From Vibrio porteresiae DSM 19223 (GTDB lineage Bacteria; Pseudomonadota; Gammaproteobacteria; Enterobacterales; Vibrionaceae): a stretch of 64,000 nucleotides of DNA. This document shows positions 53,106 through 61,558 of this stretch, piece after piece. The notes below the pieces were generated by a model, which did not search any database, had not been told where the DNA came from, and worked only from the letters and a program-made list of their open reading frames with translations. The stretch covers positions 1,798,001 through 1,862,000 of the forward strand of contig NZ_AP024896.1 of NCBI RefSeq assembly GCF_024347055.1, given 5' to 3'. A program made the translations under genes and the position numbers. Positions within the stretch are counted from its first letter, which is position 1. Every line of letters starts with the position of its first letter.

Positions 53106-53687
53106 ATGACTTCGCGCGTTGCCCTACTGCTTGCCCCTGGCTTTGAGGAAGCAGAAGCTTTTATGGCGTTAGACGTATTAGAACGCCTTAGTATCTCGGT
53201 GACTAAAATTGCCTGCCACACCGAAAACACCGTCACCAGCTACCACAATATCAATGTGCTCATCGATGATCTGCTTAGCGAAAAAATGGATGTTCTGTTT
53301 GATGCCGTGGTGATTCCAGGCGGACCGCAAGGCACCGATAACCTCACGGCCAATGCGGATGTGATAGAGTTTATTCGCCGCCACGACGAAGCTGGAAAAT
53401 GGATTTGTCCTATCTGCTCGGCAGCAGCAAAAGTGTTAGGTCGCCATGGTTTACTTAAAGGTCGTCGTTACGTTTGTTCCGGAGACCTGTATCAAAACGT
53501 CACGGATGGCGTTTATGTGGATGCCCCTGTCGTAGAAGATGGTAATTTGCTGAGTGGTAAAGGATTAGGCTTAGTGTTTGATTTTGCCTTTAACGTCGCA
53601 CTCAAGCTGACTGGCGATACCGAACAGGTGCGCTTTCATGCCGATCACATTTACCATAAGCTTTCCTTGCTTGGCGATGAAGCATGA
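53106..53687 (+). CDS. DJ-1/PfpI family protein (YajL-like)
   Basis: 193-residue soluble protein of the DJ-1/PfpI superfamily. Opening VALLLAPGFEEAEAF carries the conserved Glu (14/15), VVIPGGPQGTDNL precedes the nucleophile elbow ICPICSAAAKVL with the reactive Cys at 104. Clade members have been described as chaperones, glyoxalase/deglycase-like or oxidative-stress proteins; which applies is not decidable. Divergent from the T6SS operon; SD ATAGGAGGT before the ATG. Terminator follows. Confidence 0.88.
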   Translation: MTSRVALLLAPGFEEAEAFMALDVLERLSISVTKIACHTENTVTSYHNINVLIDDLLSEKMDVLFDAVVIPGGPQGTDNLTANADVIEFIRRHDEAGKWICPICSAAAKVLGRHGLLKGRRYVCSGDLYQNVTDGVYVDAPVVEDGNLLSGKGLGLVFDFAFNVALKLTGDTEQVRFHADHIYHKLSLLGDEA

Positions 53688-53723
53688 TGTCACTGAGTTA
53701 AATAAGAGATTGTCTGAGATACA

Positions 53724-53759
53724 GAAAAAGCGCGATTTACAGTATAAATCGCGCTTTTC
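53724..53759. terminator. Bidirectional intrinsic terminator
   Basis: AAAGCGCGATTTA / TAAATCGCGCTTT stem around CAGTA with A/T flanks, between the DJ-1 gene and the convergent glgB. Confidence 0.9.
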
Positions 53760-53807
53760 GTTGTTTGAAACCTAATGACTGAAACGTAAAGTCTAGAACA
53801 TCAGCGA

Positions 53808-55994
53808 TTAAGCCTGATACTTATAGTACAGAGTGGCTAGCGGTGGTAAACGTAGCAAGAGCGAGTCGGGTAAACCTTCACTCTCTGCTTTTTCAGTTTG
53901 TAACTGACTCCGTACCATAAAGTCGCTGCCATCGTAACGGCGATCGTCAGTATTCAATATCAACTTATAGCCACCAGCATTAGGAACGCCCAGTCTAAAT
54001 CGTTCGTGAGGCACTGGTGTAAAGTTGGTAACAATAAGAATACGCTCCCCGTTTTCACCCATGCGTTCATGAGCAAGCACACTTGCATTAGCCGCATCAG
54101 ACAGTCGCCATTCAAATCCTCTTGGCTCGTTGTCTAATTGGTAAAGCGCAGGCTCATTGCGATAGATGTGGTTAAGGTCATGCATTAACTTATGAATGCC
54201 TTTATGACGGGCAAAATCGAGCAAAAACCATTGCAGCTGGTCGTCATGTTGCCATTCGCTGGTTTGACCAAACTCAGATCCCATGAAGTTCAGTTTTTTG
54301 CCAGGTTGACCATACATATAACCAAAGAACGCACGCAAGTTCGCGGTTTGCTGCCACTCATCACCGGGCATTTTGTAGATTAACGATTGCTTGCCATACA
54401 CCACTTCATCATGAGAAAGAGACAGCACATAATTTTCGCTGTGCGCGTAAATCAGTGGGAAGGTAATCGTATTGTGGTGATATTTACGGTTGATAGGGTC
54501 TTCATGCATGTATTCCAAACTATCATGCATCCAGCCCATATTCCATTTAAAACCAAACCCTAAGCCGCCAAGAAATGTCGGAGTAGAAACTCCCGGATAG
54601 GCCGTGGATTCTTCTGCAATCGTCATTGCGTTAGGGAAATGACGATACACTTCTTCGTTCATCCATTTGAGCATCGCGATGGCATCGTAGTTTTCACGGC
54701 CGCCATCCACGTTAGGAATCCACTGATCGTGGCTGCGTGAATAATCAAGATAGAGCATCGAAGCCACCGCATCGACGCGAATACCATCGATATGGAACTG
54801 CTCAAACCAATACAAAGCGTTCGACACTAAGAAACGACGCACATGCTCTTTGCCCATGTCGTAGATGTAAGAGTTCCAATCTTGATGCCAGCCGCGACGC
54901 GGATCAGGGTCGTGATAGAGCGGAGTACCATCAAAGTTAGCCAACCCGTGGCTATCCGATGGGAAGTGAGCTGGCACCCAATCAAGTACTACGCCAATGT
55001 TGGCCTGATGGCATTTATCGACAAAATATTTGAAATCGTCAGGGTTACCAAAACGACTGGTTGGCGCAAATAGCCCCACAGGCTGATAGCCCCAAGAACC
55101 ATAAAATGGGTATTCGGCGATCGGCATCAATTCAACATGGGTATAGCCCATCCCCATCAAGTATGGGACGAGTTGATCCGCCAATTCACGATAATTTAAG
55201 AAACGATTGTTATCACCACGGCGCCACGACCCTACATGGACTTCATAAAATGAGAGTGGTTGCTTGCGTTTTTCAGTGACTTCTCGCTGCTGCCATTTTT
55301 GATCACGCCATTGGTAACGACGGTGATCATAAGTCACGGAAGCAAAGGAAGGATATTGTTCTGCGTAAAAGCCCCACGGGTCGGCGCGATGAGGTAGACC
55401 TTCGCCATTGGGGCCTTTAATTTCAAATTTGTATTGGGAGCCTTCCGGAAGCTCAGGAATGAAGATGCCCCATAAGCCGTAATCGAGACGCTGCATGGGC
55501 GTTCTGCGGCCATCCCATTCGTTATGCGAACCAATCACGCTGCAAGCAGACGCATTGGGTGCATAAACTAAAAAACGCGTCCCTTTGATCTCTTTACCAT
55601 CACGTTGAATAGTAACGAACTGTGCGCCCATATGGTGATACATCTTAACGGGCGTATGCAGATCTTCATATTCATCATAGAGTTCATGGTATTGATATGG
55701 ATCGTCGAGAATTTGCTCCGTACCTGCCCAATCAATGGCTAAACGGTAATGGGTAAAGCGCAAATCGCGATTGGAACGCAAAACAAAGCCACCTAACCAC
55801 TCAGGCTCTAGCGGGATACGCGGTTCACCTTCGATGACCACTTCCACTCTATCGGCGCCCGGCATCCATACTCGCAGAGCAACTGCCTCATCCGCCACGT
55901 AGGGGCCAAGAAAGCCAAACGGATCAGAGAAACTAGCCTGTTCTAACGCGTGATACGCTAGCTGCAACTTTGACGGTTTTTTCATTATATTCAA
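53808..55994 (-). CDS. glgB: 1,4-alpha-glucan branching enzyme GlgB
   Basis: 728-residue GH13 enzyme adding alpha-1,6 branches to glycogen. N1 and CBM48 domains (~20-230; SDPFGFLGPYV, FLVYAPNASACSVIGSHNEWDG), then the barrel: DWVPAHF, GIRVDAVASM (Asp nucleophile), IAEESTAYPG (Glu acid/base), SLSHDEVVYGK (third Asp), and a C-terminal beta domain. The TTG at 55994 lies 10 bases after AGGAG and is kept as start; the ATG at 55985 (MKKPSK) is the alternative. It follows malQ by 260 bases on the same strand, an arrangement also found in V. cholerae. Confidence 0.96.
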   Translation of the reverse strand: MNIMKKPSKLQLAYHALEQASFSDPFGFLGPYVADEAVALRVWMPGADRVEVVIEGEPRIPLEPEWLGGFVLRSNRDLRFTHYRLAIDWAGTEQILDDPYQYHELYDEYEDLHTPVKMYHHMGAQFVTIQRDGKEIKGTRFLVYAPNASACSVIGSHNEWDGRRTPMQRLDYGLWGIFIPELPEGSQYKFEIKGPNGEGLPHRADPWGFYAEQYPSFASVTYDHRRYQWRDQKWQQREVTEKRKQPLSFYEVHVGSWRRGDNNRFLNYRELADQLVPYLMGMGYTHVELMPIAEYPFYGSWGYQPVGLFAPTSRFGNPDDFKYFVDKCHQANIGVVLDWVPAHFPSDSHGLANFDGTPLYHDPDPRRGWHQDWNSYIYDMGKEHVRRFLVSNALYWFEQFHIDGIRVDAVASMLYLDYSRSHDQWIPNVDGGRENYDAIAMLKWMNEEVYRHFPNAMTIAEESTAYPGVSTPTFLGGLGFGFKWNMGWMHDSLEYMHEDPINRKYHHNTITFPLIYAHSENYVLSLSHDEVVYGKQSLIYKMPGDEWQQTANLRAFFGYMYGQPGKKLNFMGSEFGQTSEWQHDDQLQWFLLDFARHKGIHKLMHDLNHIYRNEPALYQLDNEPRGFEWRLSDAANASVLAHERMGENGERILIVTNFTPVPHERFRLGVPNAGGYKLILNTDDRRYDGSDFMVRSQLQTEKAESEGLPDSLLLRLPPLATLYYKYQA

Positions 55995-56255
55995 TGTAGA
56001 ACAACTCCTAATCTAAAACCCTTACCGAATATTTGGCATTGGTCCTACTCTCTTCCATGACTGAAGATTTCCCTTATCCGCAGAAAAATCATCCACAATT
56101 CAACACCTAATCGTAGGATAGATTACGCATCCTAAGTCATATTAACGAACTCTTATGCAAGGAAGAGTGACCTAGACTCAACTTCTCTCTTCCATTGAGT
56201 CATCTAACGTGTTGCGCACGATAACGTTACTGTATCTATCGTCCGTTTTGAGTCT

Positions 56256-58439
56256 CTAATTCTTTGACGCACCTCGGCGAGTTTCCGTCAAATGTTGGCT
56301 AATGCGATTTATTTCCTCTTTGGCAAACATCTGCTCTAAGTTGAGTGACAACTTGCGTCGCCAGTTAGGGTATTCGCTGACCGTTCCGGGAATATTGACT
56401 GGCTGATCCATTTCGAGCCAATCTTCCAATTGGATACTCAATAAGGCAGAAGCTCCCGCTGCCACATGCAGTTGCAACGCTTCACTTAGATAAGAATCCA
56501 TCGGTACATAAAACGCATCTTTGCCCACACCATCAGGTAAGCGACCATGCCAAGCAACAGAATCCAAAATGCCCTGTTTGCATTTAAGGCGATCATCAAA
56601 CAACTTCTGTAGCTGCTCTTTATCGGGATAAAGTCCTATCTCGCCACCCAATTTTAAATCCTCACAGTGCCAGAATCCGCGGAGTGTTGGCATATCGTGA
56701 GTACACAAGGTAGCCATCGATTGCTCTGGATAATGAACTGGAGAGATATAACCACCATCCGTTTTGGAGGTTTCGAAAAAGAACACCTTGTAAGAATGCA
56801 CACCTGCATCACGCAATAATTGCGCCATCTCATCAGGTACAGTTCCTAAATCTTCGCCAATCACACTGCATTGCAGGCGGTGAGATTCCAAAGCCAGTAT
56901 TGCCAGCATCTCTTTGACTGGGTAGTACATATAGGCGCCATTTGTGGCATTTTCACCACGAGGGATCCACCATAAACGTAATAATCCCATTACGTGGTCG
57001 ATACGCAGTGCACCACAATGTTGCATATTACGGCGCAACAATTGGATGAAAAGCTGGTAGCCCGTGGCGCGCAATTTCTCCGGATTTAAAGGTGGTAAGC
57101 CCCAATTTTGCCCAAGAGGCCCCAACACATCTGGCGGAGCACCGACACTTGCACCAAGCACCACGTTGCCATTATCCGACCAAGTTTCTGAACCAGAATC
57201 AGCAACGCCAACGGCTAAGTCACGATAGAGACCAACCACCATGCCTTTTTCAATCGCGAGCTGCTGAGCTTCTTTAATTTGCGTGTCGGCAACCCATTGT
57301 AAATAGAGATAAAGCTCAACTTGCTCGGCATGCTGCTCTGCATAGGCTTGAACATCGGCATTTTCATAGCGACGATACTCTTCAGGAAAGGCAGGCCAGC
57401 CCCAAACGTGCTGCTGTTTAGCACTTAAATCCGCATGTAACGCATCAAACACTGCTTGTTGGCGCAAGCTATTGCCGCCCGCACTCACAAATTCTCTAAA
57501 CTGCTCTGCTCGATCGCTGTTGGTTTCAATATGGCGACGACGAAATTCTTGATAGAGCAAAGGCAGCACACTCATTTTCAATTGCGCTACTTCAGTGTAA
57601 TTGACCCAATGGGTTTCTCTGGCCTTTTGCAATCGAGATTGAAACTCGGGGCTACCAACAAATTGTTGCGCTTGAGCACTGAGTGAAAATTCAGGCACCG
57701 AGCTGACATCAATATAAAGAATATTTAGCCAACGGCGAGACGATGGACTGTAAGGGCTTGCGGCTTCTGGGTTTGCTGGGAACAGCGAATGTATTGGGTT
57801 TAACCCTACAAAATCCCCACCTCGTGAAGCAATATCGGCCACCAGCTGTTTTAAATCACCAAAATCGCCCATCCCCCAGTTATGCTGAGTTTTCAGAGTA
57901 TAGAGCTGGACACTTGGCCCCCACATTTTCTTGCCTTGTAGCAGAGCTGGCTGCTTATAACACGCACGGGGAGCCACGATGAGGGTGGCACTGTAGGGGG
58001 CTTTGCGTCTTTTACGCGTCAAGGTTAATTGGTGATAACCCAAAGGAAGCGAGACCGGTAAACGCAAATAGAGCGTCTCGCTGGTTTCCCGCTCGTCTCG
58101 CAACAAGGTTTGCGACACTTCTCCGGAATAAGTCTCGCCCTGTTCTGAGAGCAAATACCACTGAAAATCAGACTCTCGAACACCAACCGCAAGATGCAAC
58201 CCGATATCGATAGGTTCATCATCATGCAGCACATAAACAGGTTCAAGCACCTCTGGTTTATGATGCTTTTCAACGGAAGCCAGCAGCGCTTCATCGCTGC
58301 TGGTATCGTAACCTAAACTGGCGAGCAGTCGCTCAATCACGTCAGGCTGAACATCCGTGTGTATTCCCCATGCACTGATGTAACTATCGGCGATATGCAC
58401 CTGCTCAGCGGCTTGTTTTAGTACATTTAAGTCAATCAT
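56256..58439 (-). CDS. malQ: 4-alpha-glucanotransferase MalQ (amylomaltase)
   Basis: 727-residue GH77 enzyme that rearranges maltodextrins, making glucose and longer chains for MalP. An N-terminal extension with beta-sandwich domain (~60-155) precedes the barrel, as in enterobacterial MalQ. Catalytic residues: LRIDHVMGLLRLWWIPRG (Asp nucleophile), SVIGEDLGTVPDEM (Glu), TLCTHDMPTLRGFW (Asp). Downstream of malP by 116 bases and probably co-transcribed; the interval contains an octamer tandem repeat. Confidence 0.96.
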   Translation of the reverse strand: MIDLNVLKQAAEQVHIADSYISAWGIHTDVQPDVIERLLASLGYDTSSDEALLASVEKHHKPEVLEPVYVLHDDEPIDIGLHLAVGVRESDFQWYLLSEQGETYSGEVSQTLLRDERETSETLYLRLPVSLPLGYHQLTLTRKRRKAPYSATLIVAPRACYKQPALLQGKKMWGPSVQLYTLKTQHNWGMGDFGDLKQLVADIASRGGDFVGLNPIHSLFPANPEAASPYSPSSRRWLNILYIDVSSVPEFSLSAQAQQFVGSPEFQSRLQKARETHWVNYTEVAQLKMSVLPLLYQEFRRRHIETNSDRAEQFREFVSAGGNSLRQQAVFDALHADLSAKQQHVWGWPAFPEEYRRYENADVQAYAEQHAEQVELYLYLQWVADTQIKEAQQLAIEKGMVVGLYRDLAVGVADSGSETWSDNGNVVLGASVGAPPDVLGPLGQNWGLPPLNPEKLRATGYQLFIQLLRRNMQHCGALRIDHVMGLLRLWWIPRGENATNGAYMYYPVKEMLAILALESHRLQCSVIGEDLGTVPDEMAQLLRDAGVHSYKVFFFETSKTDGGYISPVHYPEQSMATLCTHDMPTLRGFWHCEDLKLGGEIGLYPDKEQLQKLFDDRLKCKQGILDSVAWHGRLPDGVGKDAFYVPMDSYLSEALQLHVAAGASALLSIQLEDWLEMDQPVNIPGTVSEYPNWRRKLSLNLEQMFAKEEINRISQHLTETRRGASKN

Positions 58440-58481
58440 TTATCACCTCGAAGCGCATCCTTACGCTCCATTTATTGCTAC

Positions 58482-58510
58482 TGGTAACTTGGTAACTTGG
58501 TAACTTGGTA
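58482..58510. repeat. Octamer tandem repeat between malP and malQ
   Basis: The unit TGGTAACT occurs three times in direct succession followed by a partial TGGTA (3.6 copies). It is a short simple-sequence repeat in the malP-malQ spacer, ~42 bases upstream of the malQ start codon on the minus strand. Confidence 0.9.
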
Positions 58511-58555
58511 GCAATCGTCCGTCATCATTGGCACAACTTATCTTTTGCAATGGAA

Positions 58556-61009
58556 CTAGCGTTTTACTGGGGTTAGCTTCCAGATTTGATTCACATAATC
58601 ACGAATACTACGATCCGAACTGAATTTACCCATCTGCGCCGTATTCATAATCGCTTTTTTCGCCCACCCTGCGGTATCGCGATAATCGGTATCGATACGC
58701 TGCTGAGCATCCACATACGAAGCAAAGTCAGCTAGCACTAAATACGGGTCACCACCGTTGAGCAAACTGTCGTAAGTTGCGCGTAGTTTTCCCGGTTCGC
58801 CAGGGGTGAATTCCTCACCAAGTAGCAAATCTAACGAAGCCTTGAGCAGTGGATCCGCTTGATAAAAATCATATGGGTTGTAGCCATGTGAACGAAGCTC
58901 ATGCACTCCATCGATATCTAAACCAAAGATGTAGATATTATCGTCACCGACTTCTTCGCGAATTTCGACGTTCGCCCCATCCATCGTACCGATGGTTAAT
59001 GCCCCATTGAGCGCTAACTTCATGTTGCCGGTACCTGACGCTTCTTTCCCTGCGGTAGAAATCTGTTCGGAAACATCCGCTGCAGGAATAATGATTTCCG
59101 CCATGCTAACGCGGTAATCAGGCACGAATACCACTTTCAATTTGCCATTGATGCTGGCATCGGAATTGATTTTTTCGGCAATCTTGTTGATAGCAAAGAT
59201 GATCTCTTTTGCTAGGTAATAGCCTGGCGCTGCCTTTGCAGCAAAGAACACCACTCGAGGCTGCATATCGAAAGTAGGATCGGTTTTAAGGCGATGATAT
59301 AGCGACAAAATATGCAACATATTCAGATGCTGACGCTTATATTCGTGTAGACGTTTAATCTGAACATCGAAAATGGCATTGGTATCGAGGGTGATATTCA
59401 TGTTCTCTTGCACCCATTTTGCCAAACGCTCTTTGTTTTCCTTCTTCACGGCCATAAAGCGTTTTTGGAACGCAGTGTCGTCAGCGTAATTAGCAATTCG
59501 TTGCAATTGAGCAAGATCCGATGGCCATTGGTCACCAATCTTTTCAGAGATCAGATCTGACAAGCCAGGGTTACAATATTTGAGCCAACGACGTGGCGTG
59601 ATCCCGTTGGTCACGTTCTTCAAACGAGTGGGATAGAGCTCATGGAATTCAGGGAATAGTTGGCGTTTGACCAATTCAGAGTGCAAAGCAGCCACCCCAT
59701 TGACCGCGTAAGATCCCACCACACATAGGTTTGCCATGCGCACCATGCGATGGAAGCCTTCCTGAATGACGGAAAGTTTTTGTTGCTTTGATACATCACC
59801 CGGCCATTTAGCGCTCACTTCAAGTAAGAAACGGCGGTTAATTTCATAGATGATTTCCATATGGCGCGGCAACAAACGTTGAATCAGACCTTCATCCCAT
59901 GTTTCCAACGCTTCCGGCAATAGCGTGTGGTTGGTGTAAGCAAATGTACGGCTACAAATGCTCCACGCTTTATCCCAAGAGAGCCCTTTTTCATCGATGA
60001 AAATACGCATCAATTCAGGGATCGCGATGGTTGGGTGAGTATCGTTTAATTGCACGGTTTCGTGTTCTGGTAACTCTTCAAGAGAGAAACCAGCGTTGGT
60101 ATGACGGCGTAAAATATCTCGGATCGAAGCGGCACTATGGAAATACTGTTGCATCAAACGCAGTGTTTTACCCTTTTCATGGTTATCATTTGGATACAAC
60201 ACCTTAGTAATGTTATCTGCATCGATAAGAGCATGTTGCGCTTCAAAATAGTTGCCGTTGTTAAAGCTTTCCAATGAGAATGGCGCAATGGCTCGCGCTT
60301 CCCACAGACGCAATGGATAGACGGTGTCATTTTCATACCCCACGATAGGTAAATCCCATGGCATTGCCTGAATCAACATGCCAGGTACCCAATGGCGCTT
60401 TTCTTCACCGTCAACATAGTTGACTTCAACATGTCCGTAAAAACCGATATCTTGTTTAAATTCTGGACGAGCGACTTCCCAAGGATACCCTTCAATCCCC
60501 TGCCAAGCATCGGGGGCTTCTTTTTGCTGACCATTTTCAAACGACTGTTTAAATAGCCCATATTCATAGTGCAAACCGTACCCGACTGTTGGATATTCCA
60601 AAGCAGCGCAAGAGTCCATGTAACATGCCGCTAATCGACCCAAACCACCATTACCTAAGGAAGGATCGCGTTCTTCTTCCAACAAATCCGTTAAGTTCTG
60701 TCCAAGACCCTCCATGGCTTCGGCAACCGGTTCGTACAAACCTAAACTGATTAGGTTATTACCAGTAAGGCGACCAATCAAAAACTCCAATGATAAATAA
60801 TTGAGGCTTTTTGCTTTGACGATGCGTTGATCTTGCTCAGTCTCCAGCAAATTAAACATGGTTAATTCGGCCAAAGCTCGTGCCATCGCCAAATACCAAG
60901 CGTGCGTTGACGCATGTTCCACCGTTGTTGCGTAAGTTGCGTTGAGGTGGCGTTTAACGTTGTTTTGAAATAGCGCTTTATCAAAGGGGTACTTTTGAGT
61001 CGGTTTCAT
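58556..61009 (-). CDS. malP: Maltodextrin phosphorylase MalP
   Basis: 817-residue GT35 alpha-glucan phosphorylase releasing glucose-1-phosphate from maltodextrins. The PLP-binding lysine is in EASGTGNMKLALNGAL, with SLGNGGLGRLAACYMDS and VNDTHP-like QLNDTHPTIAIPELMR also diagnostic. Length and start (KPTQKYPFDKALF) fit MalP better than GlgP regulation-site-bearing forms, and the adjacent malQ and divergent malT support the maltodextrin role. First gene of malPQ; MalT-box-like sites lie ~70-100 bases upstream. Confidence 0.95.
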   Translation of the reverse strand: MKPTQKYPFDKALFQNNVKRHLNATYATTVEHASTHAWYLAMARALAELTMFNLLETEQDQRIVKAKSLNYLSLEFLIGRLTGNNLISLGLYEPVAEAMEGLGQNLTDLLEEERDPSLGNGGLGRLAACYMDSCAALEYPTVGYGLHYEYGLFKQSFENGQQKEAPDAWQGIEGYPWEVARPEFKQDIGFYGHVEVNYVDGEEKRHWVPGMLIQAMPWDLPIVGYENDTVYPLRLWEARAIAPFSLESFNNGNYFEAQHALIDADNITKVLYPNDNHEKGKTLRLMQQYFHSAASIRDILRRHTNAGFSLEELPEHETVQLNDTHPTIAIPELMRIFIDEKGLSWDKAWSICSRTFAYTNHTLLPEALETWDEGLIQRLLPRHMEIIYEINRRFLLEVSAKWPGDVSKQQKLSVIQEGFHRMVRMANLCVVGSYAVNGVAALHSELVKRQLFPEFHELYPTRLKNVTNGITPRRWLKYCNPGLSDLISEKIGDQWPSDLAQLQRIANYADDTAFQKRFMAVKKENKERLAKWVQENMNITLDTNAIFDVQIKRLHEYKRQHLNMLHILSLYHRLKTDPTFDMQPRVVFFAAKAAPGYYLAKEIIFAINKIAEKINSDASINGKLKVVFVPDYRVSMAEIIIPAADVSEQISTAGKEASGTGNMKLALNGALTIGTMDGANVEIREEVGDDNIYIFGLDIDGVHELRSHGYNPYDFYQADPLLKASLDLLLGEEFTPGEPGKLRATYDSLLNGGDPYLVLADFASYVDAQQRIDTDYRDTAGWAKKAIMNTAQMGKFSSDRSIRDYVNQIWKLTPVKR

Positions 61010-61077
61010 CGAGAAATCTCACTTTTCGGTTTTATCCATCTGAGACATATCGTGCATCTCTTTCAATTAAGACACCT

Positions 61078-61087
61078 CCTCCTCCCT
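61078..61087 (-). promoter_or_regulatory. Candidate MalT box facing malP
   Basis: AGGGAGGAGG on the minus strand matches the MalT-box consensus GGGGA[TG]GAGG at 9 of 10 positions, 69 bases upstream of the malP start codon. Confidence 0.6.
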
Positions 61088-61097
61088 GTCATACAAC

Positions 61098-61107
61098 GAG
61101 GAGGAGA
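61098..61107 (+). promoter_or_regulatory. Candidate MalT box facing malT
   Basis: GAGGAGGAGA matches the consensus at 8 of 10 positions, in opposite orientation to the box facing malP; together they make a 9-bp inverted repeat (61076-61084 and 61098-61106). Confidence 0.4.
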
Positions 61108-61352
61108 TCAGAAGGCGTAGAAATGCCGTACCTGTTTTACTGTGGCGACAAAACGGGTGAGCATACTTACCCACCCTAAATCACCAATGTGTATTTGATA
61201 ACATTAGCTCTGCTTTTCGTTGCATAGGCAGTTGGAGGGCGTTTTATCTGTACGAAATGCATACTACATCACAAAAATAAGTTATTTTTTGTTCGATTTT
61301 CAGCTATTCCTGTACAAGTACTAATCGATTAAGCGCTTCACTCAGTGATTAA

Positions 61353-61370
61353 AAGTGAGTTACATCACAT
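61353..61370. promoter_or_regulatory. CRP-like site between malP and malT
   Basis: AAGTGAGTTACATCACAT: GTGA-N6-TCAC as in the CRP consensus, about 180 bases before the malT start. malT is CRP-activated in enterobacteria. Confidence 0.6.
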
Positions 61371-61402
61371 AAATAGGGCGTAGTTAGCGATTACAAGATG
61401 TT

Positions 61403-61558
61403 GATCGGCATAACGATGATCGACAAGCCATTCGACATGCAATACACATGATCGATGGCAATGATCGTCTTCACGCAAGTATTTGCGATCTCTATGGATA
61501 GCGACGTTTGATCCTTATTAGTGATCAAGCGTCATGATGGTGAAAAATCATGTGGATC
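61403..61558. repeat. Cluster of GATC (Dam) sites before malT
   Basis: Eight GATC tetramers in 156 bases, several in the wider context ATGATCG, where about 0.6 would be expected by chance. The last one overlaps the malT start region. Confidence 0.8.

Noticed and set aside
58482..58510. CRISPR-like array
   Set aside because: Contiguous 8-bp units with no spacers; a simple tandem repeat.
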